This document shows positions 25,458-34,652 of a DNA stretch of 64,000 bases, one piece after another. The notes beneath the pieces were generated by a model, which was not told where the DNA came from, ran no database searches, and worked only from the letters and a program-made list of their open reading frames with translations. Every line of letters starts with the position of its first letter. The first letter of the stretch is position 1. Source of the DNA: an uncultured Desulfuromonas sp. (GTDB lineage: Bacteria > Desulfobacterota > Desulfuromonadia > Desulfuromonadales > Desulfuromonadaceae); contig NZ_OY781461.1 in NCBI RefSeq assembly GCF_963676955.1, forward strand, positions 568,001-632,000. Direction: 5' to 3'. The translations under genes and the position numbers were made by a program.

Positions 25458-25748
25458 ATGACACGCGATACCATGACACAAACCGTTAACTGGCTGGGCA
25501 CATCCTATCAGGTTAAAATCAGCTGGGAGACGGAAGGTGACGAAGTGATCTTCATCCGCGGCCAGATCGACGGCAAAGAGATCGTCCGTTACTTTCAAGG
25601 CCGCTGGAAAGATGCCAAAGGCAAAAAACAGGATCCATCCGAGTATCAGCGGTTGAAAAAATGCTGTCAGGAAAAATTTCGTTTTCCGCGTTACACCCTG
25701 CAGGCCATCACCCCCATGTTTACGTTGCTGCTCGGCGAGCAGATGTAA
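25458..25748 (+). CDS. Hypothetical protein
   Basis: A 96-aa protein of no recognised family. AAAGGAG precedes the ATG at 25458. It has alternating hydrophobic and charged stretches (SYQVKISWETEGDEVIFIRG) then a Lys-rich segment and a Cys pair (KKCCQEKF). There is no signal peptide. It lies 28 bp after the SDR gene and 15 bp before the YciI gene. Confidence 0.65.
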   Translation: MTRDTMTQTVNWLGTSYQVKISWETEGDEVIFIRGQIDGKEIVRYFQGRWKDAKGKKQDPSEYQRLKKCCQEKFRFPRYTLQAITPMFTLLLGEQM

Positions 25749-25763
25749 TCCACAGGAGTCTCC

Positions 25764-26063
25764 ATGTTTATTATTGAACTGACCTACATCCGCCCCCTTG
25801 ACGAAATTGATTTTTTTCTGAAAGCGCATCTCGATTTTCTCGAAAGCCAGTACAAACAGAACCGCTTTATCGCTTCGGGCCGCAAGATACCACGTACCGG
25901 CGGAATCATCCTCGCCCGGGCCGAAAACCGGGAAACCATTGAGCAAATTGTCGCTCTTGACCCCTTTGTCAAAAACAAGGTCGCCCGGGCTGACATCATC
26001 GAATTCAATCCGACCATGACCCTGCCGGGATTCGACAATCTCAAGGAGCCGCCATGTCATTAG
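25764..26063 (+). CDS. YciI family protein
   Basis: A 99-aa ferredoxin-like-fold protein of the YciI/YCII family. FIIELTYIRPLDEIDFFLKA, the HLDFLESQYKQNRFIASG segment with the conserved His, and DPFVKNKVARADIIEF are typical. The biochemical role of stand-alone YciI proteins is poorly defined. AGGAGT precedes the ATG. The 3' end overlaps the S4 gene by 10 bp. Confidence 0.85.
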   Translation: MFIIELTYIRPLDEIDFFLKAHLDFLESQYKQNRFIASGRKIPRTGGIILARAENRETIEQIVALDPFVKNKVARADIIEFNPTMTLPGFDNLKEPPCH

Positions 26064-26266
26064 TTTTTGACCTTGAAGGTCACGACTATATTGAACTGAA
26101 CAATCTGCTTAAAGTCACCGGATTGTGTCATAGCGGTGGGCTGGCCAAGCATCTGATCGAAGACGGTGAAGTGCGTGTCGATGGCCGGATTGAAACCCGC
26201 AAGCGGTGTAAAATCCGCTCCGGGCAAGCTGTTGAGTTCTCCGGGGAACACATTAATGTGAAATAG
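26054..26266 (+). CDS. S4-domain RNA-binding protein (YbcJ-like)
   Basis: A 70-aa protein consisting of one S4 RNA-binding fold: IELNNLLKVTGLCHSGGLAK, then GEVRVDGRIETRKRCKIRSG and VEF. It resembles E. coli YbcJ, which is thought to bind RNA or ribosomes; the target is unknown. AAGGAG lies inside the end of the YciI gene and the ATG overlaps it, so it is probably translationally coupled. Confidence 0.87.
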   Translation: MSLVFDLEGHDYIELNNLLKVTGLCHSGGLAKHLIEDGEVRVDGRIETRKRCKIRSGQAVEFSGEHINVK

Positions 26267-26362
26267 AATTGTCATTCTGTGAACTTCGTGTTTCAATAAA
26301 TACAATACTCATAGCTGGGACCAATTGTTGTTATAACGAAATGATGAGATATTGGAGTTGCC

Positions 26363-28057
26363 GTGAAACTTCAATTTAAATTTCTGGTTCCCGTATTTTT
26401 GCTGATCAGTGCTTTTTTCGTGTTGTTTTTTATCACGGATCACCGCCACAGCAAAAAATCCATGGAGCAGACCATCCTTACCCAGGCGCGTTCTCTGAAC
26501 CGCCTCATCCGAGCAACCCGGCTTGTCTATCACAGCGAATTTCTCGCCAGCGACTTTTCCGTCAACCAGCAGACCCAGGTTTTCCTCCCTTCCCACACGA
26601 TGCGGAAAATTTCGGAAAAACTGGCGGAGCTGTCACCGGATAATTCCATTCGCTTCCGCAGTATTACCACAGTACCGGTCAACAAACTGGCCAAGGCAAC
26701 CCGCCCGGAGAAACGGGCTCTGGATTATTTCAGTACCCATCCACAAACCGAAGAACTGTTTGAGCCGATCATCAAAGATGATCAGTTATTTTACCAATAT
26801 TTTTCTCCCACCTATTTTCGCGCCTATTGCCACAGCTGTCATCCCAACACCGCGATTAAAGATGGCGACCTGAATGGCGTCCTCAGCATCACCCTGTCAG
26901 CCGAGCATCTGCGCGTCCAAACGCTGCAGCGCCACAACTTGGCTCTTATTATCCTCGTAATCAGTCTGGCGTTGTGTGGGTTCGGCACCATGTGGCTGTT
27001 TCGTCGGCTGATTGATCGCAAACTTGACAAACTGCGCATCATTTCACAACACGCGGGTTCCGGGAACTATGATGCAACCGTCAACGTCACCGGCAATGAT
27101 GAGCTGGATAATCTGATCGTCTCCATGAATCAGATGTCGACGGACATTGCCGAACGTGAGGCGGAGATTCTCAAAGCTCATGAATTCTCCTCGGCGATTC
27201 TCAGCAACATCAGCGATGCCGTGTCGGTGATCGATTGTGAAACCATGAAAATTGTTGCCGCCAATCAAGCGTTTCTCGATATGCATAACGTCACCTACAG
27301 TGAAGCGATCGGCCATCTCTGCCATGAGGTGACCCGCTGTCAGAGCCTCGACGATGACTCTGTGCAAAGCTGTCCCGGCCTGATCGCCGCGACGACCAAG
27401 CAACCTTGTCGCAAGGAGCGCTATCGCACCACCGGCGATACCATCAGCTATTTTGACGTCTCCGCTTCACCGATTTGCGATGCGAATAACAAGCCGATTC
27501 AGGTGGTCCGTGTTGCGCGCAATATCACCGAAAACAAACAGCAGGAAGCTCAAATCCGCAAACTGGCTTATCATGACGCGCTGACCGGACTGCCAAATCG
27601 TACTCTGTTCTATGATCGTCTGTGTCAGGCGTTGCTCCAATGTGAACGGGAAAACAGTCACGGCGCCATCGCCTTTCTCGATCTGGATCTGTTTAAAAGC
27701 ATTAACGACTCGTACGGTCATGCCGCCGGCGACATGCTGCTCAAAGTGATTGCCAAGCGACTGAGCGGTTGCGTGCGCGAATCCGATACCGTCGCCCGTA
27801 TCGGCGGCGACGAGTTCCTCCTCATCCTGCGCGAACTTAAAGACCGCGACAGTGCCGTAGTCCTCATCGAACAGCTCATTGAATCGATTCGCAAGCCGAT
27901 CACCCTTAACAATGAGATCATCCACACCTCCGCCAGTGTCGGCCTGTGTTTCTATCCGCAACACGGCACCACGGTAGATGATCTGCTCAAATGTGCTGAT
28001 GGTGCCATGTATGAAGCCAAACGTTCCGGGCGGAACACTTATTTCATCAGCGATTAA
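26363..28057 (+). CDS. Membrane diguanylate cyclase with haem-type sensor (DUF3365-HAMP-PAS-GGDEF)
   Basis: A 564-aa protein. TM helix about 5-23; a periplasmic Tll0287/DUF3365-like sensor about 30-185 carrying CHSCH, a c-type haem-binding CxxCH; a second TM about 190-212; HAMP; a PAS domain about 270-390; and GGDEF about 400-560. GGDEF is intact, with an RESD inhibitory site five residues before it. It likely makes c-di-GMP in response to redox state or a gas ligand. The start is a GTG at 26363 after GGAG. Confidence 0.9.
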   Translation: MKLQFKFLVPVFLLISAFFVLFFITDHRHSKKSMEQTILTQARSLNRLIRATRLVYHSEFLASDFSVNQQTQVFLPSHTMRKISEKLAELSPDNSIRFRSITTVPVNKLAKATRPEKRALDYFSTHPQTEELFEPIIKDDQLFYQYFSPTYFRAYCHSCHPNTAIKDGDLNGVLSITLSAEHLRVQTLQRHNLALIILVISLALCGFGTMWLFRRLIDRKLDKLRIISQHAGSGNYDATVNVTGNDELDNLIVSMNQMSTDIAEREAEILKAHEFSSAILSNISDAVSVIDCETMKIVAANQAFLDMHNVTYSEAIGHLCHEVTRCQSLDDDSVQSCPGLIAATTKQPCRKERYRTTGDTISYFDVSASPICDANNKPIQVVRVARNITENKQQEAQIRKLAYHDALTGLPNRTLFYDRLCQALLQCERENSHGAIAFLDLDLFKSINDSYGHAAGDMLLKVIAKRLSGCVRESDTVARIGGDEFLLILRELKDRDSAVVLIEQLIESIRKPITLNNEIIHTSASVGLCFYPQHGTTVDDLLKCADGAMYEAKRSGRNTYFISD

Positions 28058-28085
28058 CCTGCCAACATCATCCCAATTTAACAAA

Positions 28086-28119
28086 AAACGCCATGGACTC
28101 TTGAGAATCCATGGCGTTT
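28086..28119. terminator. Convergent terminator hairpin
   Basis: AAACGCCATGGA (28086-28097) pairs perfectly with TCCATGGCGTTT (28108-28119) between two convergent genes. A-rich and T-rich flanks suit both directions. Confidence 0.8.
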
Positions 28120-28144
28120 GGACAGACTGTTGCGTTGCGAGGGG

Positions 28145-29056
28145 TCAGCTTTGCGCCTTTATCGCCGCCACCAACTCCTTGAGAACCCGGTCCGCATCAG
28201 CATAAGGCACCTGGCAGGTTCCGACGGCCCGATGGCCGCCACCGCCGTATTTCAACATCAGTGAACCGACATCAACCAAAGAGGTGCGATTGAGCACACT
28301 GTAGCCAACGGAGATCGCGACAAACTCCTTACCACGTCCGTCAATCAGGCGAATGGAGATATTGGTCTCGGGAAACAGCGAATAAACGAGAAAGCGGTTG
28401 CCCGGAGGAAGATCGGTCAAGCCACGGGCATCGGTGATCGCCACCGGCCCATCAACGACGGTATGGGTGCTGAGAAACTCTTTACAGCGGGCGTCATTTT
28501 CAAAATAAAGTTTAACCCGCTCCTGAATATCGGAACCAGCCATAATCTCTTTGATGCTCTGGGTACGTAAGGCCTCCATCAGGTCTTTCATCAACTGCAG
28601 ATTACTGATGGTGAAACTTTTATGATAGCCGAGGCCGGTCCGCGGATCACAAATGAAACCGAGCAACACCCAGCCGTTGGGATTGAGAATTTCCTCTTCA
28701 CTCAGATCCGCGGAATCAACCCGGTCAACGTATTCGAGCATTTCATCGAACTTGCTCAAGCGCGGATCATTGTAATAATCGTAAATCACCCGTGCCGCAC
28801 TGGGCGACTGTTCGCTGCGCCCTTCATATTGACCCGCCAGGGCCAGCCGCTCGCGTTCACTGGAATGGTGGTCGAACCACAAACCGCAGCCCGGAACATA
28901 AGGCACATTGGCTAGAACATCCTCCTTAGTCACAGCGATTTTGCCATCCTGTAAGTCTTTGGGATGAGCGTACTCCATATGATCGATCACCCCGAGCTCT
29001 TTGAGCAGAGCGGCACAGGCGATCCCGTCGAAATCGGACCGAGTCAACAGACGCAT
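28145..29056 (-). CDS. DHH/DHHA1 phosphoesterase
   Basis: A 303-aa DHH-superfamily protein. RSDFDG (6-11) and FDHHSS (61-66) supply metal-binding aspartates and histidines, and GGGGHRAVG near the C-terminus is the DHHA1 substrate-binding motif. Members hydrolyse oligoribonucleotides, pAp, cyclic dinucleotides or polyphosphate. This short soluble form lacks the PAS/GGDEF-like parts of GdpP, so an exopolyphosphatase or nanoRNase-like role is likely. A weak site precedes the ATG. Repeat copy 2 lies about 34 bp upstream. Confidence 0.85.
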   Translation of the reverse strand: MRLLTRSDFDGIACAALLKELGVIDHMEYAHPKDLQDGKIAVTKEDVLANVPYVPGCGLWFDHHSSERERLALAGQYEGRSEQSPSAARVIYDYYNDPRLSKFDEMLEYVDRVDSADLSEEEILNPNGWVLLGFICDPRTGLGYHKSFTISNLQLMKDLMEALRTQSIKEIMAGSDIQERVKLYFENDARCKEFLSTHTVVDGPVAITDARGLTDLPPGNRFLVYSLFPETNISIRLIDGRGKEFVAISVGYSVLNRTSLVDVGSLMLKYGGGGHRAVGTCQVPYADADRVLKELVAAIKAQS

Positions 29057-29090
29057 TAATAACCTCCATGGTGTGGGTTTATTCTATAGT

Positions 29091-29254
29091 CTACCTGAAT
29101 CCGTGAAATCATCGTGGATAAAAGCGTGCACGTGCTTAAGCTGAATGAGGTTTGAAAAATCTGGCCTATAGGTTCGGCGGTGATTTTTCAAATCTCAGGT
29201 AGTTCAATGAGTTGTACAGTCTGCCGCTTATGACGTTACGAATTCAGGCACCTT
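29091..29254. repeat. Dispersed 164-bp structured repeat, copy 2
   Basis: Second copy of 17884-18047 in the same orientation. The ends CTACCTGAATCCGT and ACGAATTCAGGCACC are imperfect inverted repeats. The internal hairpin is TTTGAAAAATC (29151-29161) with GATTTTTCAAA (29182-29192). It again sits just 5' of a minus-strand gene. Confidence 0.75.
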
Positions 29255-29326
29255 AAGAATAAAATACCCGGCCGTTTTTGCAAGACGTTGCGGTCTGCCA
29301 CACCGATCGTTTTAAATCACCCCGGA

Positions 29327-32300
29327 TCAGAACAGCGGGCACTCGGCGCCCAGGCACTCCTGATTACGCACGTGCTGATCGCACGGCAGCCATTCCTCCG
29401 CTTTCAACGGAAGCGGCAGATACTCTTTGGACAGCTCCGCGGCTTTCTGCAACGACACCACACAGTCACGATTGCAGCAGCGAGCCGCTTTGAATTGCGC
29501 CAGCTCGGCCAGCACCTGTTGCACCACATTCTGCACCAGCTGGCGTTGATCCGCCTTGAGTGGATTGGCCTCAAGAATTAAACTGAACGCAATCCCCACG
29601 CCCACGGCGGCACCGCAGACACCACTATAGGCACAGCTGCCGCCGATCACCTGAGCGCCGCGACTCAGCCCCGCCTCCAACAACGATTCGCCCATCTTTC
29701 CGCCGATGTTGCGGTAACAGGTGAGGATCACCGCCGGCACCAGGGCGTGGTATTCCGGACCGTGCAGCGGCACCGCCGGATGCTGGCGCAACTGATGAAA
29801 CAGTTTGAGCATGTCGGTTTCACGGCTGTGGCGGCACATGGTCTCGATCACCGCCAGGGCATCTTCACTGTGGCAGGCATCACACACATAGTGGCCCTGC
29901 TCACAACACACCGACGCCTCAAAATGACGCCCGCAATAACTGCATTGATAGCGCGTAAACACCACCTCATAGTTGAGGGGCGCCCCGCAGACCATGCAGC
30001 CGCTCTGCTGACGCGGTACCGGCACATCATCCACGGCATCCGCCGGGACTTCCGGACTGATGGCGCAATTGCAGCTCATACTAAAGGTCAGATTGGTGAC
30101 GTGACCGGCCTCATCAAGCTGATAGAGCTGGGTTCCGGCACTGCGTGCCAGATGGACGGGAATGTCATCAACCTGTCCCGGCACCATGATCCGGCCATCG
30201 GGCAGGCGGATACTGGGAAACGGACCGGGATACATCACCCGCACCAGTGACTGATCCTGCTCCGGCTTGCGCGCGCTGAAGGTCAGGGAGAAAAACGCAT
30301 GTTCCTGAACCCGGCGATAGGGCACCCGCTTATTGCACATCACCCCTTCAAACCCGCTCTCGTTGAGCAAGCCGACCAGATCCTTCTGGGTCAGGGCACC
30401 GGCAATGCATTCGCCGCGCAACACTTCATCATTGCGGATGGCGGCATCGGGTTCTTTTTCGCACACCACATCAGCCACCACCAGCCGTCCTCCCGGCTTT
30501 AACACGCGAAAGATTTCGCTGAACAACAGGCGTTTATCCGCTGACAGGTTCAGCACGCAGTTGGACAGAATCAGGTCAATACTGTCGGTATCCACCGGCA
30601 GTTGTTCCAGATAACCCTTACGAAAGTCGAGATTGTCATAACCGAGGTTTTCCGCAACACCTACCGCACCCTTGCGGGCCAGATCAAGCATGGGATCGAG
30701 CATATCGACGCCGATCACCTGTCCTTTACGACCGGTGAGACGCGCAGCGAGAAAGCACTCCACACCGCTGCCGCAACCGAGGTCGAGAATGGTTTCTCCC
30801 CCTTGAATTTCGGCATCGAGCACCGGGCTGCCGCAGCCGTAACCGCGAAAGCGGTAGGCCGGCGGGATATGGTCGATCATGGCCGGTTCGTAACAGACCG
30901 GATTGAGAATATCTTCGTTTTTGTCGCCGACGGCTTCGGCGTAAAAATCCTTGACGACACTGCGGCTGTCCTCATGGGTGAGCGACAGCAGGCAGTTGGA
31001 GTGGAGCAGCGCCACCTTGCCGTGGGCCCCACAACTTTCCAGCAGATCGCCCATTTTCAGACGTAATCCCGGCTCTTGCTGCTCGGGAAGGCGACCCGCG
31101 GCCTCGACAATCAGATCAAGAGCCATCTGTTCGTAGAGCGGTAAATAGGGGTCGTCGCCGACAAACGTCTCGCCATGAATGTAACTGTGGTCGATATCGC
31201 CGCCGCCGAGCAGATAGCGCCACGGGGAAGGCCAGTCGCGACAACTGCTGCGGCGAATCGCATCGAGCACGCTGCTGTTGTGCCAGGCCTGCTGCAAAGA
31301 GCCGGGCAACGGTGTTTTCAAGGACTCAACACCGACCAGCGCCGCGGACGGGTAGAGCTGGCCATCCGGGCCGATGGCCGCCGATTCCCAGCCGCTGCCG
31401 CTGCCGTCATGAATGGTTCCGGTAGGCGCAAAGATCTGGGTTTTCAAGGCATCGAGGTTGTCGATGCTGACGCCGCGCTGTTGCGCCCGTGCAGCAGCCT
31501 CGGTGAGATGATGATGAATGGTTTCAACCGACGGCACCTGCGCCGATTCACCACGGCCGCGGACGAAATACCACATGAAATGGACATTGCCGGCACCACA
31601 ATCCGCCGCCAGATCCACCACAGCCGCCATGTCGGCAACGTTATCCTGTTCAACGCACATCGACAGCGTAAAGGGAAACCCATGCTCACGCAGCCAATTA
31701 AGCTGCCCCTGGAGGCGGTCAAACATGCCCTCGCCACGCAGATGGTCATGGCGTTCAGGTAAACCATCCACACTGATCTGCAGATGAAAACGGCTGCGAT
31801 CCCAGTCGGCGTCGACCAGCTGGCGACTCAGGGTCATGCCGTTGGTCAGCACCGCCACATGGTGATTGGGGTTGCTGAGGATATGCCGGACAATCTCGGC
31901 GAAACCGGGATGCACAAACGGCTCACCGCCGGTCAGGGCAAAGACCCGACACCCCAGCTCCGAGGCTTCATCGACCCGGCGGACAATCTCCGCGGTTGCC
32001 AGTTCATCCCGGCTGTTGGGTCCGGACGTAAACAGGCAATGCCGGCACGTCAAGTTGCAGCGATTGGTAATATGCAGCCACAACTCACGCAGATGATCCG
32101 CGGCGAGCAAGGCACCGCGCCCCGGATAGAGGCCGACCTCGGCATCAGGCAGGCGGTTGAGAAAACGCTGAACGCGGGGCGTATCGACATCGAGATCGCC
32201 GGTGTGTAACTGCTGAAGTAAGGCATCACCGGCCCGGTTGGGAACAAACCAGGCCGGTTGATCGCCACGAAGATAAATCGGGCAGGAGCGGTGCTCAAAC

Positions 32301-32329
32301 CTCTGCCATAAAGAACGGTCAAAACTCAT
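29327..32329 (-). CDS. Radical SAM / ArsM-like methyltransferase / DUF5714-like fusion protein
   Basis: A 1000-aa three-part protein. Residues 84-390: radical SAM domain with C91-x3-C95-x2-C98 (NRCNLTCRHC) and TGGEP (133-137). Residues 400-690: SAM methyltransferase with LDLGCGSGVECF (515-526) and ArsM-like features, including YGCGSPVL (497-504) and LSNCVLNL (588-595); C479, C499 and C591 fit ArsM's three arsenic-binding cysteines. Residues 775-1000: Cys-rich domain with CMVC, CSYC, CC, CDAC pairs and GGSCAYSGVCGAA, resembling DUF5714. The fusion suggests methylation of arsenic (or another metalloid) plus radical C-As or C-C chemistry. This is inference. It is monocistronic. Confidence 0.85.
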   Translation of the reverse strand: MSFDRSLWQRFEHRSCPIYLRGDQPAWFVPNRAGDALLQQLHTGDLDVDTPRVQRFLNRLPDAEVGLYPGRGALLAADHLRELWLHITNRCNLTCRHCLFTSGPNSRDELATAEIVRRVDEASELGCRVFALTGGEPFVHPGFAEIVRHILSNPNHHVAVLTNGMTLSRQLVDADWDRSRFHLQISVDGLPERHDHLRGEGMFDRLQGQLNWLREHGFPFTLSMCVEQDNVADMAAVVDLAADCGAGNVHFMWYFVRGRGESAQVPSVETIHHHLTEAAARAQQRGVSIDNLDALKTQIFAPTGTIHDGSGSGWESAAIGPDGQLYPSAALVGVESLKTPLPGSLQQAWHNSSVLDAIRRSSCRDWPSPWRYLLGGGDIDHSYIHGETFVGDDPYLPLYEQMALDLIVEAAGRLPEQQEPGLRLKMGDLLESCGAHGKVALLHSNCLLSLTHEDSRSVVKDFYAEAVGDKNEDILNPVCYEPAMIDHIPPAYRFRGYGCGSPVLDAEIQGGETILDLGCGSGVECFLAARLTGRKGQVIGVDMLDPMLDLARKGAVGVAENLGYDNLDFRKGYLEQLPVDTDSIDLILSNCVLNLSADKRLLFSEIFRVLKPGGRLVVADVVCEKEPDAAIRNDEVLRGECIAGALTQKDLVGLLNESGFEGVMCNKRVPYRRVQEHAFFSLTFSARKPEQDQSLVRVMYPGPFPSIRLPDGRIMVPGQVDDIPVHLARSAGTQLYQLDEAGHVTNLTFSMSCNCAISPEVPADAVDDVPVPRQQSGCMVCGAPLNYEVVFTRYQCSYCGRHFEASVCCEQGHYVCDACHSEDALAVIETMCRHSRETDMLKLFHQLRQHPAVPLHGPEYHALVPAVILTCYRNIGGKMGESLLEAGLSRGAQVIGGSCAYSGVCGAAVGVGIAFSLILEANPLKADQRQLVQNVVQQVLAELAQFKAARCCNRDCVVSLQKAAELSKEYLPLPLKAEEWLPCDQHVRNQECLGAECPLF

Positions 32330-32345
32330 AATAAATACAGGTGTC

Positions 32346-32368
32346 GGCCGAGGAATCCCCGGTCGGCC
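32346..32368 (-). promoter_or_regulatory. Leader hairpin of the fusion gene
   Basis: GGCCGA (32346-32351) pairs with TCGGCC (32363-32368), with extra G-C pairs inside, between a TATAAT-like box near 32390 and the fusion gene start. It could attenuate expression or be chance GC-rich sequence. Confidence 0.35.
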
Positions 32369-32443
32369 CTCCAGAAAAATAGGATAGCATTATAGGTATT
32401 ATCGAATTTCGCGGAGGACTGTATCACCAATGGACCAAAAAAC

Positions 32444-32815
32444 TCAAGTCCGGGATTGTGTTTGCTGAGCGAGGATTTCTTCATAAACGGCCAGCACGCC
32501 TTCAGGGCGATAGCTGCAACTACGCACCCGCTCACGACCGTCCGCGTCGGTCACCAGCCAGTCCAACACTTCGACTTTCTTACGCCAATGACGGCTGAGT
32601 TTGTCGCCCTGCAGCGCCTCAAGTCGTTGCCAGAGATCCTCCAGCGTCATCAGTTGGAAGGTCTCAATTGCAGAAATGTTTGCCAGGCGCCGGCGCAAAA
32701 AATAGTCGAGCAGTTCCACCTGGTCTGAATTCTGCCCGGGCTCGCTCCAGGCAATAAAATCATGTTCCGGTTGCCGCTGTTGATCGATCCGGTCTTGAAG
32801 CTGTTGCGCAGTCAT
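32444..32815 (-). CDS. Hypothetical protein
   Basis: A 123-aa, charged, mostly helical protein of no recognised family. The ATG at 32815 follows GGAGG. It has no signal peptide or membrane helix. The tail end RSCSYRPEGVLAVYEEILAQ is notable only for its tyrosines. It lies upstream of the radical SAM fusion on the same strand with about 110 bp between, and is divergent from the FKBP gene. Confidence 0.6.
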   Translation of the reverse strand: MTAQQLQDRIDQQRQPEHDFIAWSEPGQNSDQVELLDYFLRRRLANISAIETFQLMTLEDLWQRLEALQGDKLSRHWRKKVEVLDWLVTDADGRERVRSCSYRPEGVLAVYEEILAQQTQSRT

Positions 32816-32870
32816 GTATTCCTCCATCATTGAATTGTATACAAAAAGTCATCTGAAAAGCATCCGGGCA

Positions 32871-32899
32871 TTGACATGCCACGGAAATCCTCATAGTCT
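32871..32899 (+). promoter_or_regulatory. Probable promoter of the FKBP gene
   Basis: TTGACA (32871-32876), a 17-bp spacer and TAGTCT (32894-32899). The -35 is perfect and the -10 weak. The gene starts 35 bp downstream. Confidence 0.55.
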
Positions 32900-32933
32900 C
32901 AGAAACACGTCATTTTACGAAAGGATTTAATTC

Positions 32934-33425
32934 ATGTTTGTGGCAAAAAAAGGCGATACCATCAAAGTTCATTATACCGGCACCCTGAGTGACGGGACCG
33001 TTTTCGACACCTCGACGGATAAAGATCCGTTGTCATTTATTATCGGCAAACAGGAAGTGATTGAAGGCTTCGACGACGCCGTGGTCGGCATGGTGCGCGG
33101 CGAAACAAAAACCGTTATTATTCCAGCGGAAAAAGCCTATGGTCCGACAAAGAAATCCCTGATCGAAACCATTGAGCGCAGGAACCTGCCGGACAACATC
33201 AATTATCAGATCGGAAGTCAGATCGAGGTGACCAATAAAGACGGTTCTCTGTTTTATGTGATGGTGGCCGCAGCCAATGATGAACAAGTGACCCTTGACG
33301 CCAATCATCCGCTGGCCGGCAAAGAACTGACCTTTGAAATTCACGTTGAGGAAATCACCCCGAAAAAAGCCGTTGAGAACAATCCGCTCGACGAGATTCT
33401 TGGCCGCCCGGACATCCTCAAATAA
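32934..33425 (+). CDS. SlyD-type FKBP peptidyl-prolyl isomerase
   Basis: A 163-aa FKBP. VHYTGTLSDGTVFDTS opens the isomerase domain, an insert-in-flap domain lies about 70-125, and ANHPLAGKELTFEIHVEEI returns to the FKBP core. This layout is SlyD-like: prolyl isomerase plus chaperone flap. The His-rich metal-binding tail of E. coli SlyD is absent, so a nickel role is unlikely. AAAGGA precedes the ATG. It is monocistronic and converges on the chemosensory operon. Confidence 0.9.
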   Translation: MFVAKKGDTIKVHYTGTLSDGTVFDTSTDKDPLSFIIGKQEVIEGFDDAVVGMVRGETKTVIIPAEKAYGPTKKSLIETIERRNLPDNINYQIGSQIEVTNKDGSLFYVMVAAANDEQVTLDANHPLAGKELTFEIHVEEITPKKAVENNPLDEILGRPDILK

Positions 33426-33470
33426 CACCGGACTCATTGCAAAGCACTGCGTGTCAGCGCCCAGATGGCG

Positions 33471-34583
33471 TTATTTGAGGTTTTTTGAACAGCAGCAGTT
33501 GCGCCCCTGTTTTTTAGCCTGATACAGACAACGGTCCGCCGCGGCAATCATGCCGTTGGCCGTCAGCATACTGGCGTGTTCCGGATCACAGCCGGACACG
33601 CCGAAGCTGGCCGTCAGACGGATACTCTGCGGATCACAGACGATCTCCTGTTCGGCAATGTTCCGCCGCATCCGTTCCGCCACGACCAGCGCCCCTTCCA
33701 GACTGGTTTCCGGAAGGATAATCACGAATTCTTCCCCGCCATAACGTGCCAGCCAGTCAACGCCCTGGCGCAGGGATTGCGCCAATCCCTGGGCGACACT
33801 CTTGATCACCCGGTCGCCGGTCTGATGGCCGTAGTGGTCGTTGATCAGCTTGAAATGATCAATATCACACATGATCAGCGCCAGGCTTTGTTGATAGCGT
33901 TGCGCACGGCGAATCGCACCGGGAAACGTCTCGTTGAAATAACCGCGGTTGAAGGTGCCGGTGAGGGAATCACGTACCGCCAGTTCGGCAATTTCGGCAT
34001 TGCGTTTCTTGATGGTGTCGAGGGCGTCGTTGAGCTGCTCGTTCATCCGTTCCAGCTCGCGCTTCTGTTGCAATGCCCCTTCGTAGGTGGACAGCAGCAA
34101 GTCAAGGATTTGTGAGCGCTCCGAGTTGATCACATGCTTTTTGCCGGCAAAGTAGATCTCGACCCCATCATCACTGCGTTGCCGGCTGCGGATTTTCTGA
34201 TTGAGCAGAATATTGTGCACCTGAGAAACCAGCAGGCTGCAGTCAAACGGTTTGGTGACAAAGTGATCGGCACCACATTCCAGACCACGAACGATATCTT
34301 CCGGCTCGGAAAGGCGGGTCAACAGCACCACCGGGACATGACGGGTCTCTTCATGACCTTTGATCTGGCGGCACAGCTCAAACCCGTCCATATCGGGCAT
34401 TACCACATCACTGATAATCAGTGACGGACGATAGTTCTCCAACCACATCAGGGCGCGCGAGGCGCCATCGGCACAGGCTACACTCAGTCCCTCATCCTCG
34501 AACAGTTGCTCCAGTTTCAACGCCTGGGTATAACTGTCTTCAACGACCAGGATATCGACATTTCTAGCCTGTAATAAACTCAT
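33471..34583 (-). CDS. wspR: WspR-like response regulator diguanylate cyclase (REC-GGDEF)
   Basis: A 370-aa protein with an N-terminal receiver domain (phospho-acceptor Asp in IISDVVMPDMDG, TKP lysine loop), a helical linker about 150-195, and a C-terminal GGDEF domain with GGEEF. The RxxD inhibitory site is absent; the aligned residues read GVDW. It is the last gene of a Wsp-like operon and is the likely c-di-GMP output, activated by phosphorylation from the CheA-like kinase. It ends in a Cys-containing tail (RNCCCSKN). Confidence 0.88.
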   Translation of the reverse strand: MSLLQARNVDILVVEDSYTQALKLEQLFEDEGLSVACADGASRALMWLENYRPSLIISDVVMPDMDGFELCRQIKGHEETRHVPVVLLTRLSEPEDIVRGLECGADHFVTKPFDCSLLVSQVHNILLNQKIRSRQRSDDGVEIYFAGKKHVINSERSQILDLLLSTYEGALQQKRELERMNEQLNDALDTIKKRNAEIAELAVRDSLTGTFNRGYFNETFPGAIRRAQRYQQSLALIMCDIDHFKLINDHYGHQTGDRVIKSVAQGLAQSLRQGVDWLARYGGEEFVIILPETSLEGALVVAERMRRNIAEQEIVCDPQSIRLTASFGVSGCDPEHASMLTANGMIAAADRCLYQAKKQGRNCCCSKNLK

Positions 34584-34652
34584 AACCCAACCTTTGACGT
34601 AAAAAACTCATGTCGCCCATGAAGGGACGACGAAAACCTCACGATGTTCCGC

